Below the pieces are notes generated by a model, which was not told the DNA's origin, ran no database searches, and was given only the letters and a program-made list of their open reading frames with translations. A stretch of 64,000 nucleotides of DNA from Synanceia verrucosa (Eukaryota; Chordata; Actinopteri; Perciformes; Synanceiidae), in assembly GCA_029721515.1 (NCBI GenBank), contig CM056570.1:3790533-3854532 (forward strand), read 5' to 3'. Below, one piece after another: positions 10,011 to 23,199 of the stretch. Numbering within the stretch: the first letter of the stretch is position 1; each line of letters opens with the position of its first letter. The position numbers and the translations under genes are program-made.

Positions 10011-10439
10011 ATGAGGTAATCAAACTGCAGTTAGTGGCAAACTATCTCACATCTATCTGGTTATAAGGACTCTGCTGGTGAAGAGCTGCTGGTCATCAAA
10101 GTCTGGAGACCGAGTTGAGAGGCAGACAAATATATTTTACTTACTTTGGGCAAACAGCTCCTCTATGGCAACAAGTGGCAGTAACAGAGACGTCCAATGA
10201 CGGATTTAGTGACTAAATCCTTCTCTGTTTCTCCTGGTTATTCTGATACTTTACTTATCTAATCTATCCAAAACAAATATTCACTTTATAGCATTGTTAC
10301 ATAATGTGAATAATGGACTCAAGTCCGTACTTCAAGTTTCTACTCAAACATGTTTACATGCTCTAATGTTAAAAAAAATATATATTTTTCTCATACTATC
10401 TGTCTGAATTTACTGCCTGTCTGAAATTCAGTGGAATTG
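10011..10439. other. Noncoding sequence
   Basis: AT-rich sequence with no gene or repeat that I can identify. Confidence 0.4.
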
Positions 10440-10454
10440 TGTTGCCAGGCAACA
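10440..10454. promoter_or_regulatory. X-box-like palindrome
   Basis: TGTTGCCAGGCAACA is a perfect 15-nt palindrome around a central A. GTTGCC-A-GGCAAC fits the RFX-family X-box (two half-sites, here with a one-base spacer). Binding is inferred from sequence only. Confidence 0.4.
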
Positions 10455-10644
10455 GCTTGGATCCATGTTTATTTCCTGTTGCTGATGACATTCATTAACA
10501 CACTGCAAGAGGTAATAAACTGACACACATTTAGAACGTTTAAAACTGAAATGGGCTAAATAGTGTAGATTTAAATAACCTTTTGGTTTGATAATTTCAT
10601 AGTATTTTTACAGGACTGAACCTTGATTTATAAAATGTAAATTT

Positions 10645-10835
10645 ATTTTTATTTATTTATACAGCCCTTTTCAACAACCGTTTGGGGAACCAAAGTGCTT
10701 TACAATAGATAGTAAATAAAAGCAATAAATAAAATAAAATAAAATGAAAGTGCCACCACACTACTGGGTATTAAAAGCCATCCTAAATAATAAGTTTTCA
10801 ATCTAGATTTAAAAAGGCTCAGGTCAGAAATCAGA
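10645..10835 (+). repeat. Interspersed repeat of uncertain class, copy 2
   Basis: 'atttatacagcccttttcaa', 'ccaaagtgctttacaa', an A-rich (aaat)n middle, and 'aagttttcaatctagattta' parallel the repeat at 5045-5370. It has the same orientation and a different internal length. Confidence 0.5.
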
Positions 10836-11386
10836 TGCATTTCAGCGTATATCTAAAAGATATGCAACTCCCACTTTTGACTAAATGGGACATTTAAACT
10901 AATTTACATGCTGTATAACTGAATTTGATTTCAGAGTTTCATTTAAAAAAAAACTGGAGACAAAGACTTGAGCGCCTTATCGGCAAACTTGTCCTTGGAG
11001 GGGCTGTTTCGATTATAGCCGAGAAGTCTCTCACAGTTCTTCTCTGGTATAAATATGTGCTGTCTTTTTTTTTCGTGGAGATCTGCTGCAAACTCTTTTG
11101 ACTTTGTTGTTCACATCTCCTCTCACGCACGAGAATAAAACACTCAAAAGACAGTTTTTTGTTGAACTTACTTTCTTTTAAATTGAAAAAAATCTACGAC
11201 AAACACAATACATGATATTTGCTCTGTATATATGTAGAATGTTATTACTGTAAACTATTTGCATGTTATAGCAGGAAGATCACAGGTGTTACAAATAATA
11301 TTATAAGTGTTAGCCATTGCTAGCAGGCCAGTAAGCACAATACCAGCACCCTGGAACCGACGCAGCTGCGTGGTGCGTCGCCATAA
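10836..11386. other. AT-rich noncoding sequence
   Basis: No gene is visible. A short GC-rich spot near 11352-11380 contains gacgcagctgcgt, a small local palindrome. Confidence 0.4.
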
Positions 11387-11842
11387 TTAACTCTTTCAGT
11401 GTCAAAGACAAGTGTGTTCGTTCTTTAAAATAGAATGCTTGATTGAGTGCCATAAACGAGTATACTCGTCTTTCCTTTTTCAGCAGCGGGTCGCTGATCG
11501 TGGTCTCCCGCAGCCTGTCAATAATCCTGGGGCTTCTGGGAGATGAAGTCAGAGCATAAAGAGACGGTATACACCACAGAGATCAAAACAGGAAGTGGAG
11601 ACGATCGAGATTAGAGAGCAAAACAAACAGAATCTGGAGAAAAAGTGGCGTTTTTGGTGAAAGTGTCCTCTACCTCTGATAAAAGGAAAAATAGAGAGTC
11701 TCTATTTTCATTTGAGCTATTCAGTGTTTTCAGAGACATAGTATGAAATATTCTGTGGGTCTTGAAATATGACTCAAAATGGGAAAAAACGTCGGCACAA
11801 GGCACTTTCTTTTTTAAAAATGGCTGGCACTCACTGAGTTAC
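11387..11842 (+). mobile_element. TTAA-flanked MITE, copy C, duplicated left end
   Basis: TTAA at 11387-11390 is followed by ctctttcagtgtcaaagac. A second left end, ttgattgagtgccataaac, appears about 50 bp further in (11438). The body then follows copy A and ends '...ggcactcactgagtta' with the terminal TTAA decayed to TTAC. The inner end carries a perfect 14-bp palindrome, acgagtatactcgt (11456-11469). Confidence 0.75.
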
Positions 11843-12767
11843 TGTTATTAATTATGCTTTTCCTGCTCAGACATGGTCTCATTTTAACAGCAGAATACCA
11901 CTGCAGTACAAACATTATGCGAGTGAATCGCCACATCCGACCACAGTCCACCTGCCTGGTTGTTAATCAACCACCTGCTTCACTCTGCTCGCCACGAGCG
12001 CGGTTTAACATAACCGCCAGTGCCGCTCTGTCAGGACCAGATAATTCCTTCAATCTCCCTCCTGACAGAAAGAGATGGCATCAGCGTGTCATAAAATCAA
12101 TGGCAGTTTCATGAGGAAATCATCACTCCTGCGTTCTGTTCTGCTCGGCCTATAAGCCCCTCTGGCTGATTTCCTCCCACCACGAGGAGAGAGAAAGAGA
12201 GGGATGGTGGCTGGACGGACACGGAAAGCGACAGATCGTGGTACAGGTTGAAAGCCGGGTAGTAATCGATGTGGAGTTGGAAAAGGGCCTGGGCTTGGGA
12301 TAAACAGTGGAGATTGCTCCGAGGGACTAACATTGATGTGTGATTAAAGTCAGAATCCCCTCCCCGCCGTCCGGAAACTTGTGAGTGAGATCTCTGACGC
12401 CGGGGTAATTGGTCCCGGGAAAATCAATGGATTTGGTGAATGAGCTAGTCACATCTGTCGAGGCGGCTGGACGGTTCGGGGCATACGCTGGCATTTTCAC
12501 CTGAAGCTGAACTTGATGGTCTTTGTTTGAATGGGCTCACCGTCTGAAATGACCTAAATTGACACAACAGCCAAAAATATTGCTGAGAAGTGCGACCAGG
12601 GCAACGTTTGTCCTCATCGTCCTCACAGAGGTCATGTCCTGTCCTGAGAGATGTGGGTGTTTCAGTGGTGAACTGCAGTCTTCAATTAAAAACGTTCACA
12701 CAAAGGGTGATTTATTGGCAATATTTTAAGGCTCAGTGTGTTAAAATGTGATTCTTTTAAGCCAACA
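11843..12767. other. Repeat-poor, GC-raised noncoding block
   Basis: Between about 11980 and 12480 the sequence is free of repeats, higher in GC and CpG than its flanks, and has no believable exon. It could hold conserved regulatory sequence; that is inference from composition only. Confidence 0.3.
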
Positions 12768-13225
12768 GACAGGGTGTCACTAGGTTTTAAAGACAAGGTA
12801 TTTTAGTTATTCATTAATGATGCAAGTTTATACGATTCTTTATTTAAGCTCATATTCTGTCCACTTTATATTGAATTTTTCTGCCCATTTTTGTAAAAAA
12901 AATATATTATAAAGAAAAGTGAAATAAAACAACACTGAATTATTTAAGGGGGCTTAAGAAGAATATGCCTAATGAAGCCTCTGCCATCAGGGCCACTCTA
13001 TTTTTTTCACCATTTGTTAAACATTATTTTATTAATGAAAATCGAATATTTTTGGGGGTGTAATTAATTCACACATCATATATTTCTTTGTACTGTTCTG
13101 GCATGACTGCTTTCATGCCGAATAAAATTTTTTCTTTGTAAAAAATAAAAAAAGGAAATAAAATTCACCAAATTATTTTGGGGGGCTTAAGAATATTTTA
13201 GAGGGGCTTCAGGCTTCACATTTTC
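12768..13225 (+). repeat. 'ggtgtcactaggtttta' interspersed repeat, copy 1
   Basis: It begins 'acagggtgtcactaggtttt' and includes 'ttctgtccactttatattga', then 'aagggggcttaagaa' (about 12945-12960). Another 'ggggggcttaagaatatttt' lies near 13182. The same words occur in the same order at 18762-18990. Probably a DNA-transposon derivative; class uncertain. Confidence 0.5.
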
Positions 13226-14679
13226 TTTATTTTTTCTATCTATATGTTCCTTATACTGTCACCTTTAAAGTTCATATAGAAAGTGGGAGCAGGCAGTTGC
13301 TTATTTACGCACCTGATGTCCAAGATTCACTTTGTTTTATCTCTGTTTTTGGTCTCTACCAACTCCAGAGGGAAACATCTGGTTCAGCTGCTAAATGCTT
13401 CACTGTGTTCATCAGATAATCTTCAATCTGTCTGCAGTTGTGGGGTTTTAATGCTTTTTTACTGAAAATAGCCACCTATTTTGTCCGAAATTATGCTACT
13501 TCTATTCTTTCATAAGTTCTATTTCTTTCATAATTTAATTTTCCTTAAGTTTTTTCTAAAATCCTAGTTATGGCCCTCAGTGTGACAGCTATTAATTGCC
13601 ATTATTGCATTTTTTTAAGGCTCTGATTTCACTCAACTTTCCACACCTAAAGCTCGATTTTGCACGCCGAGTGAAATTTGATTGAAGTTGTCATTTAATG
13701 ATAAAGTGACCCATGTGATGTCATTGCCACAGTCGACTTCCATGTGTTTTTACAGTAGAAAAATATTTTGATCGACATGATAATAATTAAGTAAATTTCA
13801 GCACTACTGCAGCTCCATGACCTTGTGGAATAGATGCCATGTTTTATTTATTCTTTTGACCCTCAAAAGAATGTAGATAGAGAAAAGTGTTGCGCCTCGT
13901 TCAAATGGCTTTATTCCTTTGCGGCCTCTTTTTTTTAATGAAGAACCGGATTGTCACGGAAAATAAATTGTGACAAGCAGAATCAGGTTGGTAGCTTGAT
14001 TTCTGTAACCCTGCCGTCGTCTCTGGCTCTGTTCGACATGACAGCACTCTGTAGCTCGGGCCTCATTTTCAAAAAGGTCATTGATGATGCGGGGGCACAT
14101 CAGCATACATCTGATCCGGTGACAGCTGTGCCTGGGAGCCATCGCTCTCACAGCGCAGACCAATTAGAGAGGGTCTTGTATCAATCAGAAATAAAATAAC
14201 ATCTCATCAAAAGGCAACGTCGCTTTTTGACTCCCTCTCCCCCAAGAGAGCCGCCGTTCTCCCCAGATCCCATCTCCATCTCCACCACCACCTCTTTTGG
14301 CTTCTGCCTATATCTGTTTAATTTTTCACCATCCACATTTTACCAGCACATACATTTAACAGATCTTCGAGCACACGGTGCCCTGGGCGGCGGAGGACAG
14401 TCCAGGCAACCAATCCAATTAACACCTTAATGAGGAGGTCTCCAGTCCCAGTCTGACTTACTCTACATGCACAGCAGCAACACACAGCTCTCCTGCACAC
14501 AGCATGCAGGCAGGTGATGGATGAGGTGGATGGACACAATGATTCTAGCCAGACAGGTTATAATTTTCACAAACATACTGTATATTTAAAGCAAAAGGGC
14601 ATTTTCTTACACTGGAACTCACTACAGCACCACCAGTTGTCCAGTTTGATCTCACCATTTATCTCTTTAACTTGAGGAT
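13226..14679. other. Noncoding; GC-raised repeat-poor part at 13950-14560
   Basis: The first half is AT-rich. From about 13950 to 14560 the sequence is repeat-free and richer in GC. It has homeobox-like ATTA words and overlapping open frames on both strands, none over 82 codons. A regulatory role is possible but unproven. Confidence 0.35.
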
Positions 14680-14790
14680 GTATTCTTTGTCTGTCAGTAA
14701 CTAATTGTTGTCTTCTCTGTTCAGAATGAGACCCCGTGTCTCAGTTTATTTACCTGGATAAATGAAGGTTAAATAAAAAATTAAAAAATA
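14680..14790 (+). repeat. Retroelement 3' tail (LINE-like)
   Basis: 'ttcagaatgagaccccgtgt', then 'tttacctggataaatgaagg', then 'ttaaataaaa' matches the familiar '...tacctggttaaataaaggtt' 3' tail of fish and amphibian non-LTR elements. Only the tail is visible. Confidence 0.45.
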
Positions 14791-17700
14791 TAAACTGTGA
14801 TATACATGCACAAACTAGCGACTGTGAAACAATTCATTTTGTGATTGCAATGAATTGCTGGATTTCAATAATTAATTGTGATTTATCACATTTTGTATCA
14901 TTTAAAATTAGCAGTAATTTGCTAGCAGTACAGAGGTGTTATTTTCACCCATTGTATAATATTTCTGCACACTGGATGCATAAACAGTCTTGGCATTGCA
15001 AACACTGGTGGTTTGAGTGGTTTGAGTTTTTTTTTTTTAAAAAACTCACTGTATAAAATTAATCTTTGCAACCACAAACTAAAAACTTATGTCAAAGTTT
15101 TTACTTATTTTGCAACAATTTCAAAAAGTCAAAGTTTTTGCTGCCAAATCACAGCATTTTCTATGATGTTCCTCATGGTCTTAGTGTTTTAATGTTGTAT
15201 TTTGAAGTGTTAAAAATGACTGAAGTGTCCAACAAATCTGGGTTACACATGGAAACTACCTAAAAATTGCTGCAACAACTTATAAAACGTAACAAAACAT
15301 GGCAACAACATTATAGGCTTATATCACAATGTTTTGAACCCTTAAACAGATTTTTTTTAAGAATAATTAATTTGTTTATGCCTGATTTATGACTTAAACT
15401 ACTTCTTTTCCCCCCCTGGCCTATAAAAATGGGCTGTAGTGGGTCTCAGAGGTATAAACAGAAGTTTTTGTTTTAATTTTGCTCAGTTTAACTACTTCCC
15501 ACGGTGGCTCTGACCACTGCTGTTATTTTTTTCATCCGTTTCAGTCGTTCATGAATTACTCTCAAGCGCATGGCGAATCACAGAACTGTGTAATGGAGTG
15601 AGCTGCAGTGTGCCTTGAGGATTTTTTCTCAAATAATCAAGCAAAGATTAGGTAAAGAAATGTTCAGCAGTCACACACGCTGCATGAGGCCTTCACCAAA
15701 TGAGCTTTTAATTGATTTTGTGCCGGTTTAATAAACCATGCAGAACCCTTAATACGATCACATAAATAAAGAGTGTTATCATTATTAGCTTTATTAGTGA
15801 TAGCACAGTATTCGTTGTCGTAGCAACAGTAAAAAGAAGTTGCTGGACTTTTAGATCTTGAAGATGAGATCAAGGAGCTCAACCTGAGCTTTAGTTTCGC
15901 CGCTTCTTCTCTCCTCGGAGTCGTAAGACGAAGTTTTGCCCAGAATAATAAAAGCACCTTGATGAGGCAGCATGACGCACACGGCAGCATTAGGCCAGGC
16001 AGTTTGATTCATGGCCCTGACAAAACTCCTCTTGTTTATGATCACACAACATCTGCTGACGGTGAATCACTTCTTGTAATCAGCACTCTGCTGCCATTTG
16101 ATCATTTCATCAGTCACAGCACTGAGCGGTGTGGCTGAGTATAGGATGCTCTATATCCCTGCAGTGCACTTACGTCAGTGTACGCTAATATACACTACAG
16201 GTTATGTGTGGATTAGTTTGCAGCATTAGACGAGTAAACCATAATCAGTGTGTGAATGTGCACAGTGACGGCAGCAGCTTTCCCTCATCAGAGCTGATAA
16301 ACATCAATGAACAACCTTCAGTGTCATTAATTAGGATGCACCAAATACCAAAGACGACGTAGCGGCTCGAACAAATAAAGCCAGAGTCTGACCCTGGAAA
16401 CGGGAACTTGACTGTTATCCGTTGGTATTTGAAGTGAGAGCTTGTGCCGCTGCCACTTCTAATTCCAAACACTAATTCAAAGAGGATTCGTAGGCATTTT
16501 TTCTAGGTCAAACATCTCAACTTTCAAAAAGCCTTTTTTTTCTTTCACCCCCACCCTCCTTCCCTTGCATTTCTTCTTTACTAAATAGCACTTTTTAAAA
16601 AAAGCAGGAGCTGTAAAGGTTACAAAGTGGAGCTGATGCCAAAAGCTTGCACTAGTTGGCACTCTTTATCCCCGAGAAACGTGAGAGGCATTGCTTTTCT
16701 TTTTCTTTTTTTTCTAAAACAAAGCATGTATGTGTGTGTGACATCACAAATAAGTGTTTTAGTTCAGGCGCTGTGAAGGACACATAGATGGGCACTAGGG
16801 GTCCTTAGCAAACTATGATACACAGGAAGTAGAGTCTGTTTACAGATTGAATTTTCTCAAGTTATGGACTCAAATGAGAATAGTAATAGTGTAGTCCATC
16901 TTATTAAACGTATGTTATTTGAGAAATGGTCACGTTTGTGTCATTTACTGGCTGCATTTCAGTGCCCCATTCACTCCTGTTAAATGATATCATCAAATCC
17001 AAATATCGTCATAAATACTCCAAATGACTCCAAAGTGAAATGGGTGAGTAAATGGCAGTATTTTATCCCAGAAATAAGGTCCAATTTGTGAAAATGTAAC
17101 TTCCCCTTTAATATAGCGTATCAATTAAACGTTAATAAATAGTTTATTAATGTATTTTTATTATGAGTTATGATACAATATGTCTCTATTATGTAAACTT
17201 ATTTCACAAAAAATAGAAAATAACAGAAATCATAATATTACTAATAATTAGTGAGCACGAGTAATTGTAATGCCATTGTTTTTAACAGTAAAATAAGTAT
17301 TAAATTAAGTTTGGCTATTATCCTGCGAGTTAGACAACATGTTATGAAACCTACAGCAGCAGTCCAGAGGAAAATAAAAATCCTGTTTCATCCCAAAAGG
17401 CTGCAGTTATTTTCAGTCAACATTTGGAGTGGAGACACTTTTCTTCCACTTATCAAATAGCGAGTGATTTCCCTTGATTTTTTTTCTGTTGATACTCTTG
17501 GAGTTGCTGTTTCTTCACTCCTGATTGTTTTTTTTTTGTGTGTGTGTGTGTTTTGAGTCGCTGCTTCCAGAGAAACATCAAATTCATAACCGCCTTCGCA
17601 TCCAAGAGTTTTCCCTCGGAAACAGCGACCCACTTATCAGTGTTTACAACAGCAAATATAAAAGAAAAACTGAATACGGCCTTAAACTGCATTAAGTGGC

Positions 17701-18573
17701 GCGTATTATTGTTTGAATTCTGACTTTACAGACACTACACTTCCAGTAAAACATGACTGGAGCTGAAGCTCCATCATGGGAACTCCACAGAATGATCCTC
17801 TGAGGTGTTTAGACATGAGAAACCCCCGAGGCTGAGGTTTGTTTTGTTCAACAGGGAATACAGTTAAACTACACCGTGATGAAAGACTGTCACACACACA
17901 GCATGCTACCCACGGTGATAAAAGATCATAACTGACTATTCAGCTTCTGAAGAAAAGCAGCGAGCTGACAACATTGGCAGCGTTAGAAAATCACTGAAAT
18001 GTGCCCTTTAACATCTGAGTGGTTCTTTTTGATCAACGCAAGTTCATTCCTGTGCAACCACCATGAAGTTTGCTATAGTTACAAAACTGCGAGTGAAAAA
18101 AAAACTTGTGGTACATTTTGACGGCTAGAAAACCAAACCCCAAAGCGCACCATGTAAAACTAGTCATTGTACAAATCCTTGTATTTCTCTTCTCTCTTGT
18201 TTACTGTGTTGTTCCTGAAGTTGTTCCAAAAACACTGGAACTACCACTTACTGCGAAGTAAGGGTGTTTAACATCTAGACATCTTTCACTACCACAAATT
18301 AAGTCGAAAGTTTCCCCTTTAAGCTGCAAATGTGTTTTTTTTTTCACTGAATTCACCACAAAGAAACTCACTTATTGGGATGGAGGAGCTGAAGTCAGGC
18401 CCCAGTGACCTGATCTGAGATACAAAAAGCATGAATATGCTCCGCTCAGAGGTAGTGATGTAGAATAAAGGAAGGAGAACAACTTCTTACAGTATTCAGA
18501 GGGTGGATGGCTCCAACAAAACCAGCTTTGCTGCTCATGTCCTCCTCCATTTTTATAGTTTATGGATAGACAG
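14791..18573. other. Noncoding sequence
   Basis: Mostly AT-rich. It holds a poly-T run near 15029, a short T-run plus (GT)n tract at 17526-17552, and moderate-GC stretches at 15840-16480. No exon chain or complete transposon was recognised, and open frames are short and strand-ambiguous. Confidence 0.45.
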
Positions 18574-18712
18574 ATAGATACAGGGGCGTCAAAAGGTTTT
18601 TAGGACAGGGGGATTTGCCCACAGGAGATGCACAGGATATGAAAAAACCTGCTGTCACAAATTAGCGCAATAATGGTGATTAATCACATTAACGTCTACA
18701 GCCCTAGTGCAT
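18574..18712. repeat. Mixed DNA-transposon fragments
   Basis: 'acaggggcgtcaaaaggttt' starts a truncated copy of the 'ggtgtcactagg' repeat. It is followed by 'gtgattaatcacattaacgt' and 'acagccctagtg', which is a reverse-oriented end of the 'cactagggctgt...gattaatc' repeat type seen at 35165. Confidence 0.45.
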
Positions 18713-18761
18713 ATCTTAAAAAAATTTCTTGTTTGCCAAATTCACATCTGGCAAACAGGGG

Positions 18762-18990
18762 TGTCACTAGGTTTTATGGACAGGGGGGCTTAGTCCCCAC
18801 GAGGTGCACACACTTAAGTGAATAATGCAAGGTTATGTGAATATTTAGACATATTCTGGCCACTTTATATTGAATTGGTTGGCACTTTTTAAAAATAAAT
18901 AAATAAATAAATGAATAAAAAATTATCCAATCATTTAGGGAGGCTTAAGAATGTTTTAGAAACTAAAACTAAAGGCCTAATAGACACCAC
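18762..18990 (+). repeat. 'ggtgtcactaggtttta' interspersed repeat, copy 2
   Basis: 'caggggtgtcactaggtttt', 'attctggccactttatattg' and 'agggaggcttaagaatgttt' match the copy at 12768. A short (AAAT)n run lies at 18893-18913. The right end is 'agacaccactg', a near inverted repeat of the caggggtgtc start. Confidence 0.5.
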
Positions 18991-18992
18991 TG

Positions 18993-19043
<51 letters not shown>
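18993..19043. repeat. (GATA)n microsatellite
   Basis: About 12.5 uninterrupted GATA units, directly abutting the right end of the preceding interspersed repeat. Confidence 0.97.
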
Positions 19044-20440
19044 CGTGCAGTTTACAGAATGTACATTTGGAAATCAATTATTGCAAATTATCAATTATTG
19101 CAAATATTTTGTTTGATATTTGACCCTGATAGTCAAGCAGGATCCTGCAGGTGCAGGTATATCTACATTAATTTAATTGCTAAACATGTGCAGAGTTTAA
19201 AACTGGTCAAGTCCTCAATTAGCTGTAACTGCTTTCTCAGTTTTGCACCATTTTACACGGAGTGATGCAATGGCAACGAAAGCAAAATAAAGTTAACAGG
19301 GAAATATTTTTAGTTGACAAGATCCTCTCAGAATCACTTTCCGTCTCTTTCTTCAGCATCTGTTGTGAGCTTTGCTCACACTGGATCTCTCCGCCTGAGG
19401 CGAGACGCTGTTTCAAAAACAGACAACTCCTCAAGATGAGTGGCAGGTTTTTGGGTGTGAATTTGACCAATTTAGCAGGAGGAGTGGAAGGGAGGAGCTG
19501 ACGATACACTTCCTGCCTCAAGGCGTAAAGTTCCTAATATTAGCTGAGTGTTATTGTGATCATTTGAGAGAGGTGAAGTTTGTACAGGAGTGGTCAAAGT
19601 CATGCTTTTGTTGTTTTCTTGTTGAGCGAGTGCCTTCCTACCAAGGGCGCCACAGCACTAAAACAGCTCCATCTTTGTAATGAGGTAAAAATTACAAAGC
19701 TTCTCTGACCCTGCTCAGGTGCCAAGGGCTTTTATGGCTTTATGTGCCTATTTATGACCACTTCCTGGGTGCAGGTGAGAGGAGGGGTGGCGAGCGCAGG
19801 GTGCCACTGTGGCTCTATCACTCTATTAACAAAGGGAGGACACGCGGTAAAGCAGCTCATTCGTCATCCGGCCAGCAGCCGGCCCCGTGGAAAAGACAAT
19901 ACATACACACTGCTCTGAGCTCACATTTGACTGTAGTGCTGCAGTGTGTGTGTGTGTGTGTGTGTGTTTGTGTGTAGTTGAGGTAAGTGATGGCGACATC
20001 CCACAGATCCTCTCCAGACAGCAGGGAAAACTCTAATGAGCCTGTGAACCAGCTGAGAAGTGTGTGTGTGAAAATGTGTGTTTACCTGCATGTGTGCACA
20101 GTCCTGCGCTTTTTAAATCTCATATAAAAATAGAACACTTTCAGAGTAGACTCATCTCTTAAGGTCCGCAGCTCGTCATATTCCCTAAATATAAATACAG
20201 AATGAAATCAACTTCATCTGAACCGCCGACACCAACATCAGCTGTCTCCCTTGGCAACGCAGAAGTCCTGCCTGCTTCCAGCTGGTGATAAACACTGTAC
20301 TCTGCTGTTTATTATTAATACAGATTGAATTTGTGTGTGTGTGTGTGTGTGTGTGTGTGATTGTAGTGGTGTGTCATGACAGCCTCCCAGCAGGAGGCAA
20401 ACACGCTCTCCATCTTGTGACCTTCGCGGTCGCTAACGCC
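19044..20440. other. Noncoding with (GT)n tracts
   Basis: No gene recognised. It includes (GT)n at 19944-19967 and 20333-20359. Open frames here on both strands are interrupted or driven by the GT runs. Confidence 0.5.
20333..20359. repeat. (GT)n microsatellite
   Basis: About 13 GT units. Confidence 0.93.
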
Positions 20441-20454
20441 GTTGCCATGGCAGC
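20441..20454. promoter_or_regulatory. X-box-like motif
   Basis: GTTGCCATGGCAGC differs by one base from the palindromic X-box GTTGCCATGGCAAC recognised by RFX factors. It lies in a GC-raised stretch. Confidence 0.35.
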
Positions 20455-20924
20455 GTGGCTTGATGCTTTCTGACAGGTCTGATTTGCCCTTGACAGGAAC
20501 ACGGCTGCAGGCCTGGCGTCTCCCCTCGTCCTTGTGTCACATACTCTACTGTATACAGTGTTGTATACACATAGATGCCCTCACACATGCTTTGTGCTTT
20601 GCAGCTAAATTACATTTTAACTGTACCAGCTGACGGCGATCCTCCCGGGTGCGTGGGCCCCCTGCCGGCCCCCGCTACTAAAGTGAGGCGAAGCTGTTTG
20701 AAGAACAGAGGAGTGTGAGACGCCACGTCTCCGCTGCTTCTCTTTTCACTCGACTTCCCCTCGTGACTCTTTATCTTGGGCTGGTTTGCAGGTTAAAGGT
20801 TCACTCAGGGTTGGATGGGATCACAGAATGGGGGCCGCTGGCGTAGTGAGTCATGAGTAGATATTTCACTCCATAATAGATGGCGGTGCAGTGAGATAAC
20901 CTGATATATCTGATGATGGTGCAA

Positions 20925-20926
<2 letters not shown>

Positions 20927-20957
<31 letters not shown>
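20927..20957. repeat. (CA)n microsatellite
   Basis: About 15 CA units. Confidence 0.95.
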
Positions 20958-20959
<2 letters not shown>

Positions 20960-22697
20960 CATACCTAAACACACACAACACTTCCACCATGCTCCCTGTT
21001 CTTAATCTCTGTCTGGGCTGCACGGGGACCCTGAGTGCACCTCCCTGACGTTGACAAAGCGCTATGGGTGTTTTTGGCAGTCGTCCTCTCCGCGACGCCA
21101 CCCCCTCCCTCAGCTACCTGCTCGCCACTTCATCAAAAACCACAGGCACCAAAATGGCGAGGGATCCATCAACTTCCCATGCTGAGAGATGATGTCATCA
21201 GCGAGGGACATCTCTTGGGGGACTGTTGCTGATGGCTGACATGGATCAGAACCACGGAGAAGGGAAGTAGCCTGCAGTACTGCAGTGGAAAGAGAGAACA
21301 ATACTGCATCAGCTGCACCCAGGTGTGCTTGTTTTAACTTTATTCCCAACATATTTGCTCTGGATGTGTGTTTGCCATGGTGCAAAATAAAAAAAAGGAA
21401 TAATTAAAAAAGTTTTCCCTTCGATAAAACAAACTTACTATAGCCCCTTGAGGACAAAACAAAGACAAAAGGGACGGCACAGATATTGAAAGGAAACACT
21501 CTAAATCTACATCTACATATATCAAAAAAGCATGTGAGTGAAAGCACAGATGTGAAGGGAAATATGCGACTAAAACTTCAAAGGCCAACGATAGAAATAT
21601 CCAGTAACAGTACTATGACGCTAAACCCTCCGATATGTTGGAAACCTGATATAAAATTCCAAAACAATATAACAAATAGACACACTAGAGCTGAGCATTG
21701 TATTTGGGGATGATGAAAAGGTTGATTCTCAACATTTACTGTAACTTTTTAGCAGTGATGGGCAAGTTATTTGTAAAAATATTATCTATTGGGCCAACTT
21801 GTTAAATAAGTTTTACATCATGGTGGATAGTATAAATTCATTTGGTGAAGTTCTGTACTTCTGTACAACTGTGACATACTTCTACTGTACTTGACTTTTT
21901 CCATTTTCTGCTACTTTATACTTCCAATGTATTTGTTTTATACCTTTACTTTGAAGATTCAGATTAATACTACAAAATCAAGTCAACAAATCAATGGCAT
22001 TGTATTATTATGGAACTTTTAAAATTATCTCCAACGTTACCAGCTGCAACATGAAAATGAAAGGACTAATATATCAATATTCAAAGTTCAATAATATTAT
22101 ATGGATGATTATCAAAATTGGTAATTCTGTCAGTTAATAGTTATATTGTTTGTACTTTGAGTGGTAGTTATAAATATAAGTATACTATATATGCAGCATT
22201 GAAATGTATATATAGTGGCAGAGGTTATAAACAACATTTGTGCAAAAAAAAAAAAAAAAACAGGTAGAAGTGCTTCTTCCGATCCCTGAACTACAGTAGA
22301 AAAAAATGAGAGATTGGGGGAAACTTGCCCAAACTGGCAACACTGGAGCTGGCACGTCCCAGACCGTAGGGGTCGCTGTCACTTTAAGAGGAGGGGGAGG
22401 GGGGGAACATTTAACAGAGTAGCAGCTTTGAACTGTAACCGTCGTTTAACTACCGGTAAAAACGTAAACTTGATAATCCTCCAAAATATCAAAGTAAGAG
22501 ATGTTAGTAGTAACTGTAACGCTACTCTACTCGTTACTGAAATAACGTTGCAGCTAGTTGCTAATATTAGTAATGCTCACGCATTAGCATAACTTTAGCT
22601 AGACCTGTACTTAGCTATGCTATCCTAGCTAACGTCAATAAGTTAGCAGTAGCCACTGGTAATAACGCTATTAGGCTAACAGTGTTGCTACAGCTAA

Positions 22698-22739
<42 letters not shown>
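22698..22739. repeat. (TGT)14 microsatellite
   Basis: Fourteen uninterrupted TGT units. No reading frame around it supports a coding polyglutamine-type tract. Confidence 0.95.
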
Positions 22740-23199
22740 GCTCCTAAGTTTGCGTAGCCATGTTTTCTAGTGTTGTTCACATAGATATTGGTGTAATAAT
22801 TTGTTTACCTAAAGCTGTGTTTTTTTAGTCTTGCCTTTTATGCTTTGATGTGCATTTTTTTCTGAGTTGCATCAGCTTTGCTATGCTTTCTTGTTTTTTT
22901 CTACTATGATTTTACTGCTGTTTACATATTTTCTGTCTCTCTTAATATTTGTGCGTTCACCCTTGTGTTTTGGTACATGCAGCATTTCTTGGGACTATAA
23001 TTCTTTTAATGTTTCAGTCAGAAAACATTCACATTAAAAGCCTTATGTACTTTCTCTAACTTACAGTCATCAAATCACAGACAAACAAACTAGACAATAT
23101 GTGACTCAAGCACAGACTGTTTCCAGTAATATTAACACTGCAATACTTACGCTTACAGTTATTTACTATGTATAACATTTTTACATTACCTTATACATT

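Larger units (their letters stand above)
20455..23199. other. Noncoding with simple repeats
   Basis: GC-raised to about 21250, then AT-rich. It holds (CA)n, a poly-A run at 22244-22260, (TGT)14 and many GCTAAC/TTAGC words at 22560-22700. No exon chain was found. A degraded interspersed repeat ('acttctgtacaactgtgac' region, 21850-21980) is possible but not defined. Confidence 0.45.
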
